A stretch of DNA of 49,339 nucleotides from a virus. Each line of letters opens with the position of its first letter. The stretch's first letter is position 1. The position numbers were made by a program, and so were the translations under genes. The stretch covers positions 1 through 49,339 of the IMG/VR virus record IMGVR_UViG_3300032236_001558, one strand, 5' to 3'. The notes beneath the pieces were generated by a model, which searched no databases, was not told where the DNA came from, and saw only the letters and a program-made list of their open reading frames with translations. Positions 14,834 to 22,758 of the stretch are shown one piece after another.

Positions 14834-16534
14834 TTATGAGAACTTAGGAGTACTCTCGGTAACTATTAACGGACCCTGTAGAGTTTTTAGAATTTCCCTC
14901 ATAACTTTTAGAAGATCATCGTTGCTTGGTCCTGCATCTTTACTTGTAGTATCCTCTGCAGGTTTTGTTTCAGATGCCGGGGTTTCCTTTGTTTTTTCCG
15001 CTGATGTTTCTTCACTAGCAGATTCAGTAATCGTGGTGGTAGGAACTGGTGCGGGCGGTGGTGCGGGTGATTCCTGCTTTGTTGGGGCCGGAGCGGGCTC
15101 TGTCATTTTAACAGGTTCCGATATCTTAGTGGCTGAAGAAATTGTGGTTGCTTGTGCTGTTGCTTTTTGTGCTTGCGAAATTGCTGCTGGGATTGGATTT
15201 ACTGCTGACATTTGTTGTGTCCCTGCAGATGTTGCTTGTGATACTCCCTGTGATGCTTCCTGCTGAGATTCCCCACCAAATGTTAGATCTAATCCTTTTT
15301 GTAGATTTTCCTCCTTGCCTGCAAACATCTTAGCTATATCGTCAGGCTTCATTCCGATGCTATCTCCTAGCATTTGAAGTAATGGTGTTTCTTCATCAGA
15401 AACCAAGCTTTTCTCTCTTAGTGCAACCGGTGTAGATTTTGCTTCTATTGGAGGATTTGCTGATGTTGGTGTTGCTTCTTGTTTAATAGCTGCTGGAGCT
15501 GCTGCGGACTTTGCTTCAGGGGTTACTGCTGGTGTTTCAGATTTTAATATAGGTGCAGACTTTGCGTCTTGATCCTGTAAAACCGATGTTGAATTATTAG
15601 TTACGTTGTTTGTTACATTTGAACTAAGAGCAACTAATTCATTTTTTGATGCTTCCTGTGTAGATGCCGCTGGTGTTGCTGGAGGCGTGGTAACCGGTGT
15701 TTCTGTTGCTTTAATTCCTTCAGGCTTTGCCTCTACTCTTTTACTTCCTGCAATTTTAGCACCATTCCTACCGGTTGTCAGGGCATCCATCATTTCATCC
15801 TCTTTCCTGGCTTTTTCCAATCTTGCCATATACTCAGGATCGTCTTTTGTGTTTAGTTTTGATTCTGATATCTTTTTAGGAGTAATCGGATTTGTTTTGG
15901 CAGCAAGTTCTTTTGCTTTTACGAAAGAAGCTTCACCTTTGTCTAATATTGGCTTATCATTGGTTTCGTCAACTCTTTTTAAGCCTATCTCTTTGATAAA
16001 TTTAAGGACGGTGGAATCTAAAAGATTCTCTATGTCGTCTGGTTTTAATTTACTAAGTATAGGGCTATCCTCAAACGGATCGTCTGCACTTTTATCCTCT
16101 GCCCTGATGGCAGCTTGTATTTCTTGTAAACCCCCCTTAACAGTTGCAAAAGACATTCTAGTTGCTCCTGTTAATTCATTTACTGCGGTAGAATCATCAA
16201 ATCCTTTATAGGTATCGATTCCCTTTTGTATTAAGTTTTCCGGGCTTTCTTTTTTAAGATCGTTAATAAATCTAGCAGCTCCGAATAAAACCCTATCAGC
16301 AGCTATTTCTATACCTTTTTCATCTCCTAAAAGATTTTTAGGATCTTCCGGAAATGCAATAAAACCAAACGGGGGAAATACGCTATGCTGAGCATATTGT
16401 CTTGCCATATCAAAGGCTGCCTTTGGTGCATCAGCAACATCGGGGTTTTCTTTTTTAAGCTCTTCAACCCTTTTATTGTAATACTCGACCCTTTTCGTGT
16501 CTGTACTTAAATCGTGATATTGCTCTTCTGCCAA
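14834..16534 (-). CDS. Pro/Ala/Thr-rich low-complexity structural-cluster protein
   Basis: This is a 566-residue protein. An N-terminal helical region of about 200 residues ('MAEEQYHDLSTDTKRVEYYN', then 'FDMARQYAQHSVFPPFGFIA') is followed by a disordered stretch of about 300 residues rich in Pro, Ala, Thr, Ser and Glu (for example 'TPVTTPPATPAAST', 'PAPAPTKQESPAPPPAP'), and it ends in a short helix (DDLLKVMREILKTLQ). The start is a TTG at 16534, and an ATATATAG box lies 17 bases upstream. It follows the baseplate-type gene pair, so a tail or baseplate role is a guess. No family is recognised. Confidence 0.7.
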   Translation of the reverse strand: MAEEQYHDLSTDTKRVEYYNKRVEELKKENPDVADAPKAAFDMARQYAQHSVFPPFGFIAFPEDPKNLLGDEKGIEIAADRVLFGAARFINDLKKESPENLIQKGIDTYKGFDDSTAVNELTGATRMSFATVKGGLQEIQAAIRAEDKSADDPFEDSPILSKLKPDDIENLLDSTVLKFIKEIGLKRVDETNDKPILDKGEASFVKAKELAAKTNPITPKKISESKLNTKDDPEYMARLEKARKEDEMMDALTTGRNGAKIAGSKRVEAKPEGIKATETPVTTPPATPAASTQEASKNELVALSSNVTNNVTNNSTSVLQDQDAKSAPILKSETPAVTPEAKSAAAPAAIKQEATPTSANPPIEAKSTPVALREKSLVSDEETPLLQMLGDSIGMKPDDIAKMFAGKEENLQKGLDLTFGGESQQEASQGVSQATSAGTQQMSAVNPIPAAISQAQKATAQATTISSATKISEPVKMTEPAPAPTKQESPAPPPAPVPTTTITESASEETSAEKTKETPASETKPAEDTTSKDAGPSNDDLLKVMREILKTLQGPLIVTESTPKFS

Positions 16535-16570
16535 TTTGGAATTTATTTACTCTATATATTGATAGAATTA

Positions 16571-16831
16571 TTACTTACCCAAATTGAATATAGGGACCAC
16601 CCCATCTTTCTCTTGGAGTATTTTTTGATTTCTTTCCTCTATATCTTCGTTGATTTTATCAAGAATTATCTGAAATTCGAAATATGGCATTTTCTCAAGC
16701 TCACTAAAACTGATGTTGAAATCCCTAGAAAACTTATATTTTATATCAAAGTAGTTGTCCAAAGATATCTGAAACAATGTAAAGGGATCTGATTCCTCCG
16801 CGAAATCGAATGGGTGCAGTGACCTCGGCAC
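16571..16831 (-). CDS. Small ORF overlapping the baseplate-type gene, possible frameshift product
   Basis: This 86-residue frame starts at a GTG inside the last 86 bases of the gene at 16746-17729, in the +1 frame relative to it. The frame is also open upstream of the GTG across the part I checked (to 16860). The protein 'ELEKMPYFEFQIILDKINED' followed by 'EERNQ' resembles the helical tails of tail-assembly chaperones made by frameshifting. There is no Shine-Dalgarno sequence before the GTG. It could be an independent small protein or the C-terminal part of a frameshift fusion. Confidence 0.6.
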   Translation of the reverse strand: MPRSLHPFDFAEESDPFTLFQISLDNYFDIKYKFSRDFNISFSELEKMPYFEFQIILDKINEDIEERNQKILQEKDGVVPIFNLGK

Positions 16832-17729
16832 TGCATTTAGAACACTGAACAGATAGTGTGTTCTTTGTTGCGAAAGTTATTTGTTTAGATACAGTGTCTG
16901 CTAATACGAATTGGGTGTACGTCCATCCTTTAGAAATTCTTTCGTATTCATCATATGCTGATTCTGTTAGATCTCTCCAATTAGGAATCATAAAAGGAGA
17001 CATATTAGCAAAAGCCTCATCGTATTTTTTTCCCGAATTTACTTTGTCTCTTAGTATCTTTCTAATTTTTTGTGAAACACCAATCGTAGGGATGAATAAT
17101 TGAATAGCTGGATCGCCATTCTTAGGAACCAATTGAAAACATCCATTCTCGTGATCATAATACTTCTTCAATTTAGGATCTAATTTGAAATTTGAAAGTA
17201 TTGCTGATGTTAATTCAATGTCTTGAGGAATTGGACATTCTTCTTTATCACATTTTTTTTGAACTGGTATGTAAATTCTGTTTTCTCCCCTTATGAAGGT
17301 TAGGTCCCTAACTGACATAAAGATATAGAATCTATCCTCCTGGTAAATGTCCATGTAATTTAACACGCCATCTTTCCATCGCATCACACAACATTTAGAT
17401 ATTATGTGATTTATTTTATCGTCAATGTCAATCGGGTCATTCTCATCTATTGTTGAGAAGTGTCTAATTTCACCAACCTCTGCAGATCTGATTGTTATTT
17501 CTGTTTCAGGGGGATACCCAAATCCTTCTGATGGTAAGTTTGTTAATGGGATCTTTTTCCATGGCGATTCCATGCCTAAAGCTGCATCCTCTATTTCTTG
17601 TACAAATGATGCTTTACCCAATGATTTAGGAGGTTCTTGGATTTCCGGAACATCATCATATTCCAATCCGCTTGCGCTTTCTTTTTGTGACAAATGTTTT
17701 AAAGCTATCTCGTCTAAATTATCTTCCAT
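16746..17729 (-). CDS. Baseplate hub-type protein, T4 gp26-like, with Cys motifs
   Basis: This 327-residue protein has the family entry pattern 'IPLTNLPSEGFGYPPETEIT' followed by 'IRSAEVGEIRHFSTID', as in T4-like baseplate hub components of the gp26 group. A four-Cys set ('KKCDKEECPIP' and 'CSKCSAEV') may bind zinc. The central region contains 'DRFYIFMSVRDLTF' and 'LFIPTIGVSQKIRKILRDKV'. It is longer than T4 gp26 (208). The 3' end overlaps a small +1-frame ORF by 86 bases. It lies in the tail cluster downstream of the tube genes. Assignment to gp26 is by pattern only. Confidence 0.6.
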   Translation of the reverse strand: MEDNLDEIALKHLSQKESASGLEYDDVPEIQEPPKSLGKASFVQEIEDAALGMESPWKKIPLTNLPSEGFGYPPETEITIRSAEVGEIRHFSTIDENDPIDIDDKINHIISKCCVMRWKDGVLNYMDIYQEDRFYIFMSVRDLTFIRGENRIYIPVQKKCDKEECPIPQDIELTSAILSNFKLDPKLKKYYDHENGCFQLVPKNGDPAIQLFIPTIGVSQKIRKILRDKVNSGKKYDEAFANMSPFMIPNWRDLTESAYDEYERISKGWTYTQFVLADTVSKQITFATKNTLSVQCSKCSAEVTAPIRFRGGIRSLYIVSDIFGQLL

Positions 17730-17810
17730 AAAACTCTTTTATATTTTATCTATCTATACTCTTCTAGTATCGAGGACAAAATATAATTCGTCAAACACCT
17801 GAAAATTGGC

Positions 17811-18044
17811 CTATTTTCTATTTAAACGCCTCGTAAGCAAGATATAGGATAACCAAAAACAACCTGAAATTGAATAAAAGACTGCATCTGCAACCCAATA
17901 TGAACCACTCAGATCCATTATCAATTTGAACAGGGCGTCGTACCCAAAGGGGAGAAAGAACATCGCTAACATAAGAGACGTATCTTTGTAGAACATCAAT
18001 CTGTTCTCTTTCTCTTTTAATTTGTTTATTTTGTTTCGAATCAC
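17811..18044 (-). CDS. Small membrane protein, two transmembrane segments
   Basis: This 77-residue protein has a basic N terminus (MIRNKINKLKEKENR) and two hydrophobic segments, about residues 22-42 ('SLMLAMFFLPFGYDALFKLI') and 50-71 ('VADAVFYSISGCFWLSYILL'), ending in a basic tail (TRRLNRK). The start is a GTG, and an internal ATG at residue 17 is an alternative. Another frame of the same DNA is also open (17818-18054), but its product has no coherent composition. It lies between the tube genes' terminator and the baseplate gene. It could be a holin-like protein, but nothing proves this. Confidence 0.6.
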   Translation of the reverse strand: MIRNKINKLKEKENRLMFYKDTSLMLAMFFLPFGYDALFKLIMDLSGSYWVADAVFYSISGCFWLSYILLTRRLNRK

Positions 18045-18090
18045 CGTCGTCCATGTGTTAATCCAGATGGCTTTTTAAATGCGGAGCAAA

Positions 18091-18119
18091 TAAAAAGGCT
18101 TATCGGTAGGATAAGCCTT
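18091..18119 (-). terminator. Intrinsic terminator after the tail tube genes
   Basis: The minus strand reads AAGGCTTATC, loop CTACC, GATAAGCCTT (10 bp), then TTTA. A TGATATATAG box directly abuts its 5' side (18120-18129), as at 11682. It separates tube transcription from the downstream baseplate genes. Confidence 0.85.
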
Positions 18120-18142
18120 CTATATATCATTTTTAGTGCTTT

Positions 18143-18721
18143 TTAGTTAAACACGTCTTCGAAATAGTCTGCTCTGAACTCTGCAGCAATGGTGTACATG
18201 TTTGCTCCGTTGTCATATGTAAGTGGCATTGGATCAATAGCTTTTGTTGGGAAGCAATTCAAGAATTTCATTCTTCTGAAAACATCTCCTTGCTTATTGA
18301 AAATGCTAACTAAGATGTATGTTCCACCTGCATAGTTAGATTTAATTCCCATAGCTCCAGTTAATGGATTGTAAACTAAATCACTCCATTGTCTAAGTGT
18401 CTTGTGAACATAGTTAGAGTTATTATCATCCAAATTTGTTTGAAAGTTAACTGTTATCTTAACACCAGTATCATCTACTGCTGCTCCTGCATATCTTCTT
18501 CCTGCAAATTTGTAGTTTTGCATAACCGGATTTGGTGTTTTATCTACTGCCAATCCGCCTATTTGTGTTACATTCTCTACCATTAAGGTTCTTCCCCCGT
18601 TACCAACTGGGTTTGAAACCGCAGCAGGAGGCTGAATAATAACCTCGAACTGGTTTAAATATACCGGTTCGTAAAGGCTTACTGCCGCTTTTGCACTAGT
18701 AAAATGTGGTAATCCTGCCAT
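18143..18721 (-). CDS. 19: Tail tube protein, T4 gp19-like, copy 2
   Basis: This monomer stacks into the inner tail tube. The 192 residues begin 'MAGLPHFTSAKAAVSLYEPV', almost identical to the neighbouring copy, and show the tube-protein pattern 'NQFEVIIQPP', 'YAGAAVDDTGVKITVNFQTN', 'MGIKSNYAGGTYILVSIFNK' and 'FLNCFP', ending in 'AEFRADYFEDVF'. The length is slightly above T4 gp19 (163). It lies 9 bases downstream of the other tube gene and is followed by a terminator. The two copies have diverged considerably, so they probably occupy different places in the tube or baseplate, such as a tube initiator. Confidence 0.88.
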   Translation of the reverse strand: MAGLPHFTSAKAAVSLYEPVYLNQFEVIIQPPAAVSNPVGNGGRTLMVENVTQIGGLAVDKTPNPVMQNYKFAGRRYAGAAVDDTGVKITVNFQTNLDDNNSNYVHKTLRQWSDLVYNPLTGAMGIKSNYAGGTYILVSIFNKQGDVFRRMKFLNCFPTKAIDPMPLTYDNGANMYTIAAEFRADYFEDVFN

Positions 18722-18730
18722 TTTTTATTT

Positions 18731-19303
18731 TTATATAAATACGTCGTCGAAATAATCAACTGCCCAAGTAACTCTTAAAGAAAACAAGTTAGTGTTTGTG
18801 TAGTTTAAATCCATTTGTGATAATGGGGTCATAATAAAGCAATCTTTACAAGTTATTCTTCTATGAACATCTCCAGCTTTATTAAATACACTAATAACTA
18901 TATTTCCAGTATAGTCTTTTTTAAGGCCTAAAGCTCCTGTTAATGGGTTATAAATTAAATCTGCCCATTGTCTCATTGTTTTGAAAACATACATTGAGTT
19001 GTTTTCATCTAAGTTAACCTCAAAATTTATGGTAAGATCAAGACCTGTTCTTTGTGGTCTTGCTCCTGCATAGTATCTTTTAGCATTCTTGTACTGTTGA
19101 GTGATCTCACCAGGGTTTTGATCTACTGCTAATCCCTCTATACTCTTCACATGCTCTAAAAGTATATTCCCGTTATTAGGATTTCCCTGTGGGGGAACTA
19201 CAGCAGTAGGCGGAGTGATCAACACCTCAAACTGATTCGTAAAAATCGGTTCAAATTTGTTGACCGCTGCCTTAGAAGATGTATAATGTGGTAATCCTGC
19301 CAT
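18731..19303 (-). CDS. 19: Tail tube protein, T4 gp19-like, copy 1
   Basis: This 190-residue protein is a paralogue of the next gene, with the same start ('MAGLPHYTSSKAAVNKFEPI'), 'TNQFEVLITPP', 'RTGLDLTINFEVNLDENNSM', 'WADLIYNPLTGALGLKKDYT' and a C terminus 'TWAVDYFDDVFI'. These are the beta-barrel and stacking-loop blocks of T4 gp19. The start context is A-rich (ATAAAATAAAAAATG), with an ATATATAA box nearby. It lies 40 bases after the sheath gene stop, so the sheath-tube order is the T4 order. Confidence 0.9.
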   Translation of the reverse strand: MAGLPHYTSSKAAVNKFEPIFTNQFEVLITPPTAVVPPQGNPNNGNILLEHVKSIEGLAVDQNPGEITQQYKNAKRYYAGARPQRTGLDLTINFEVNLDENNSMYVFKTMRQWADLIYNPLTGALGLKKDYTGNIVISVFNKAGDVHRRITCKDCFIMTPLSQMDLNYTNTNLFSLRVTWAVDYFDDVFI

Positions 19304-19343
19304 TTTTTATTTTATATATTTCCTTTCGGATTTTTATATCAAA

Positions 19344-22300
19344 TTAACTAAATTGAATGAATCCTCCTGAAGCAATACCTCCGGTTCTAGCAACAGTTAC
19401 TCTGTTGATGAACTTGTGTATACCTCTAGCTGGTTCGATAATGATATCGATAATACCGATGTTTTGATCGATAATAGCTGGAGTATTGTTTGAAGAATCC
19501 ATGATAGTTAAGAAGTTGTAAATACCACCTACGTTTTTAACGCCTGATAAGTAGTTGTCTACTATTGTCTTAATTTCAAGTCTGATTGAATCTTCGTTGA
19601 AATCAAATACGTAGTTAGCTAAGATATCTTCTACACTCTCTTCAAGTGTGATCAATAAATCTCTAACGTGTAAGTTATTAAATGCTGAGTTAGTTCTTTG
19701 GTATCCTGTTTGGTTACCGAAGATTACTAATCCGATATTTCTTTTTCTTACAATTGGGTTAATTCCAAATGGCTCTAAGTAATCTCTGTCCTCTTGTGAG
19801 AAATCATACTCTAAACCTACTAGATTTGAACCTGATAATACACCTCTTTTTTGACCAGCCACGATTGAATAAGGTTCTCCTGTAACAAATTTTCTAATGA
19901 AATTGTTACTTACGTGTGCTGCAGGGGGTATATTTAAATTCTTACCATTCTCTCTGATTGTTAAAAATGGAGAGAATACACCGCAGAATTTAGCTCCACT
20001 GTCTTCGTCAGGTAATGTGAATCTGAACGAAGGATTTAAATCTAAGTTACCACCGTCTGCAATGTATTTAGCATTGATTAATGGTGCTGGCTCTGTAGCA
20101 GAAGGAGCATCTGTAAATCTAGGATCTACTGAATCTTTAAACTTCTGTAAAGAAGGAGCATTTATAATTGCTAAACATTTTTGTCTATTCTTAGCAAGTA
20201 ATGCTAATTGATATTTAGAATTAGTTTGTACTTGTCCGTCAAATGTATCAACCACATATCTAAATGTGATGATATTTCTGTCTGCTAATGTTCTAGAAAT
20301 GTTAGTATCCGTTAAAACATTAAGGATCTCATCTAATCTATCATCACTTCCGTTTGGTTTGTGTGTAGATTTCAATTGGAATCCTGGAAGATATGTAAAC
20401 TTGAATGTATCGATGAATTGGTGAATAGGTTTAAACTTATTTACCTTTCCAGAGAATAATTTAATTGGTCTATCAGTTTTAACGTAAATTGTGTAATTTC
20501 CCGGTGATCCTGGTACTGCTACTCTTTTAGCTTCAATAATTTTTGTTAATCTGTTTAGATAATTACCAACACTATTGCTGAACATATCAACCTCTTCAGA
20601 AACAAGATAATCTCCAACTTTTAAACCAGAATCAGCAACTTGTGTTGTTGTCATTTCAACTTGGTTGTCTGAAATTTGACTAACAATATCTACATACTCA
20701 TTTAAATTTCCTATCATAGAAATAACATTTAAACCAGCAGCTTTAGTAATGTGATTTTCCACAGTATCAGCAGGTCCATTGGAATTTATCATGTAGCTAT
20801 TGTTCCATCCAACTACGTCTTCTATTGTAGTGAATAAAGAATCAACATAAGCTTTCATTTCTATAGTTTTGAAATTATCTCTATCAATAGATTTTTCAAA
20901 CTTAATGTATTGAACTGATGAACCATCGTATGTCTTATGGATTACGTCACCTGTGCTAATTACGCCTTTATCATAATCAGAGTAGATACCAGATTCTTCG
21001 TATCCATAATATACGTTAGTTTCTGTATTTTGGTCCATTATAAGATCAAGATAATCAGCTTTGCAGAACTGATAGTGATTATCAGTTAAACTTGTATGAT
21101 AATAAGGACTAACAAGATGAGATGATGCTGTGAATAATGGATGTGACCATTTAATTCTTAATTGAACATTACCTGGTGCAACAGTTATTTCTTTAACCTC
21201 TACAATTTTCAATTTAACCAAATCACCATTTGCAAAATTCATCAATGCTTGAGCATTTCCTGTTAAATCTCCAGTAACTTTACCTACGATAAATTTAGGA
21301 CCTAATGATCCTGCTGTAGAAGATAAGAAAGTTTTAAGAGATGATAATTTATCTGCTTTAGTAACACCTGATATGTTTGTTTGCAAATAAGGATATCCGC
21401 CATCTAAAGCTGAACTGCTATATGTAACAAATTCGTTTTTATTAATACCACTTGTTGAAGGTGATTCAAATTCTGTTGAAAACACAGTAGCAACCTCAGT
21501 TAATGTTTTTGAATTATCATTAATATCATTTAAAGAATTTGGCTCATCTACTTGATATGTTAAATCCGCAGATAAAGGTGAGCTATAGCTTAGGAAATCA
21601 ATTTCTGTGATGATTGGATTTGAAGGATCTAATGCACCAGTTAGGTGGTGTCCAACTAAATCTAAATATGAATATTCACCAGATTCAAGATCGTCTAATC
21701 CCTCTTCGTTAACAGCACATAGAATACCTGTGCTTCCAACTTGATTGTTAATTAGGGTCTTTATGTATTGTGTGATACCGTTTTGATCTATAAAGTCAGG
21801 AATTAAACATCCTGTGATAGAGAAAACTACATTTACCTCTTTAAGAGCTAAGAAATTGTCTATTTGACTCTTGATAAATCCTTTCGATGTAAAATAGTTA
21901 GAGTATAATGGATCTAAAGCTAATTTTGAGTAATTAGCCCAATTTCCGCTTACTGCAATTACATCTACGAAATAATCGGAAATGTAATCATTAGGGTTCA
22001 TGAAAGAAGGAACGTTACTAGCTCCGAAGTATTCATGAGCAGTGATATCAAATCCTTTAATAGGTAATTTTGAGTCTACTGATTTCTTAACTATTACACT
22101 TACTGGATTTTGGCTTAGGTTAACTAAACTAAATAATTTTGATTTCTCCGTTGTATGTGTTGTGGCAAGAAGCATATTCGGATCAGGAAACCAAAATTTC
22201 TCTTTGTTGTAGTATGATGATACTAATCTATCTTGGTTAGGAAGATTAGCATTAACTTTTGTGTATTCATCCGTTGGATTTAAACCATTGATCTCCGCTG

Positions 22301-22676
22301 TGTCCAGGGAGAAAGCTCTATATCTCGCAACATCAGCACCGCTTGCTACGTCAGGTTCTGACATTTCGGTAACTGTATTGTTTAATTTAAGTAGATTCAA
22401 TGCAAAAACAGGACCGCTGTTTAAGCAAGTGAATATTGATCGATGAAAGAATGATCCTTTTTTCTCTAAAGATCTGTCTATATCACCAAAAACTGTAAGT
22501 GCTGTCTGAACATCAGGTACATAAACCGGAGTGTTGAAAGGTCCTTTAGTTGAAAAACCAACTACCAATCTAACTGTCTGAGGATTTACTACAATATTTT
22601 CAGAAGCATCAAATTCTAAGGTGTAGACACCAGAACTTTTAAAAACGGATAGATCCAGAGTTAACTTCTTTGCCAT
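19344..22676 (-). CDS. 18: Tail sheath protein, T4 gp18-like, enlarged
   Basis: This is the contractile sheath subunit. The 1110 residues (T4 gp18 has 659) begin with the sheath pattern 'SENIVVNPQTVRLVVGFSTK', 'GPFNTPVYVPDVQTALTVFG' and 'SGPVFALNLLKLNN'. The C-terminal core contains 'ADGGNLDLNPSFRFTLPDED', 'YDFSQEDRDYLEPFGINPIV', 'IVIFG'-like 'VIFGNQTGYQRTNSAFNNLH' and 'HKFINRVTVARTGGIASGGF'. The additional roughly 450 residues lie mostly in the middle (about 300-750), where T4-like sheaths carry exposed insertions. The gene stands directly downstream of the terminase gene and upstream of both tube genes. Confidence 0.92.
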   Translation of the reverse strand: MAKKLTLDLSVFKSSGVYTLEFDASENIVVNPQTVRLVVGFSTKGPFNTPVYVPDVQTALTVFGDIDRSLEKKGSFFHRSIFTCLNSGPVFALNLLKLNNTVTEMSEPDVASGADVARYRAFSLDTAEINGLNPTDEYTKVNANLPNQDRLVSSYYNKEKFWFPDPNMLLATTHTTEKSKLFSLVNLSQNPVSVIVKKSVDSKLPIKGFDITAHEYFGASNVPSFMNPNDYISDYFVDVIAVSGNWANYSKLALDPLYSNYFTSKGFIKSQIDNFLALKEVNVVFSITGCLIPDFIDQNGITQYIKTLINNQVGSTGILCAVNEEGLDDLESGEYSYLDLVGHHLTGALDPSNPIITEIDFLSYSSPLSADLTYQVDEPNSLNDINDNSKTLTEVATVFSTEFESPSTSGINKNEFVTYSSSALDGGYPYLQTNISGVTKADKLSSLKTFLSSTAGSLGPKFIVGKVTGDLTGNAQALMNFANGDLVKLKIVEVKEITVAPGNVQLRIKWSHPLFTASSHLVSPYYHTSLTDNHYQFCKADYLDLIMDQNTETNVYYGYEESGIYSDYDKGVISTGDVIHKTYDGSSVQYIKFEKSIDRDNFKTIEMKAYVDSLFTTIEDVVGWNNSYMINSNGPADTVENHITKAAGLNVISMIGNLNEYVDIVSQISDNQVEMTTTQVADSGLKVGDYLVSEEVDMFSNSVGNYLNRLTKIIEAKRVAVPGSPGNYTIYVKTDRPIKLFSGKVNKFKPIHQFIDTFKFTYLPGFQLKSTHKPNGSDDRLDEILNVLTDTNISRTLADRNIITFRYVVDTFDGQVQTNSKYQLALLAKNRQKCLAIINAPSLQKFKDSVDPRFTDAPSATEPAPLINAKYIADGGNLDLNPSFRFTLPDEDSGAKFCGVFSPFLTIRENGKNLNIPPAAHVSNNFIRKFVTGEPYSIVAGQKRGVLSGSNLVGLEYDFSQEDRDYLEPFGINPIVRKRNIGLVIFGNQTGYQRTNSAFNNLHVRDLLITLEESVEDILANYVFDFNEDSIRLEIKTIVDNYLSGVKNVGGIYNFLTIMDSSNNTPAIIDQNIGIIDIIIEPARGIHKFINRVTVARTGGIASGGFIQFS

Positions 22677-22692
22677 TTTGTATTTTTTACTT

Positions 22693-22702
22693 GTATATAT
22701 CT
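22693..22702 (-). promoter_or_regulatory. AGATATATAC box before the sheath gene
   Basis: The minus-strand decamer AGATATATAC ends 17 bases before the ATG at 22676. It is identical to the box at 5139-5148. Confidence 0.45.
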
Positions 22703-22706
22703 TTTC

Positions 22707-22734
22707 GAGCCTAGAACTTTGGGGAGTTCTGCTC
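22707..22734 (-). other. Hairpin between terminase and sheath genes
   Basis: The minus strand reads GAGC-A-GAACT, loop CCCCAAA, AGTTC-TAG-GCTC, giving stems of 6 and 4 bp with a small bulge. No T-run follows on the minus strand, so it is not a classical terminator. It may mark the 3' end or a processing point of the terminase message just before the sheath promoter box. Confidence 0.5.
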
Positions 22735-22758
22735 TTTAACTATATATCAAATAATTCA

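Noticed and set aside
17818-18054. 78-residue minus-strand frame overlapping the small membrane protein
   Set aside because: The product has incoherent composition, while the overlapping frame has two clean membrane segments and basic ends.
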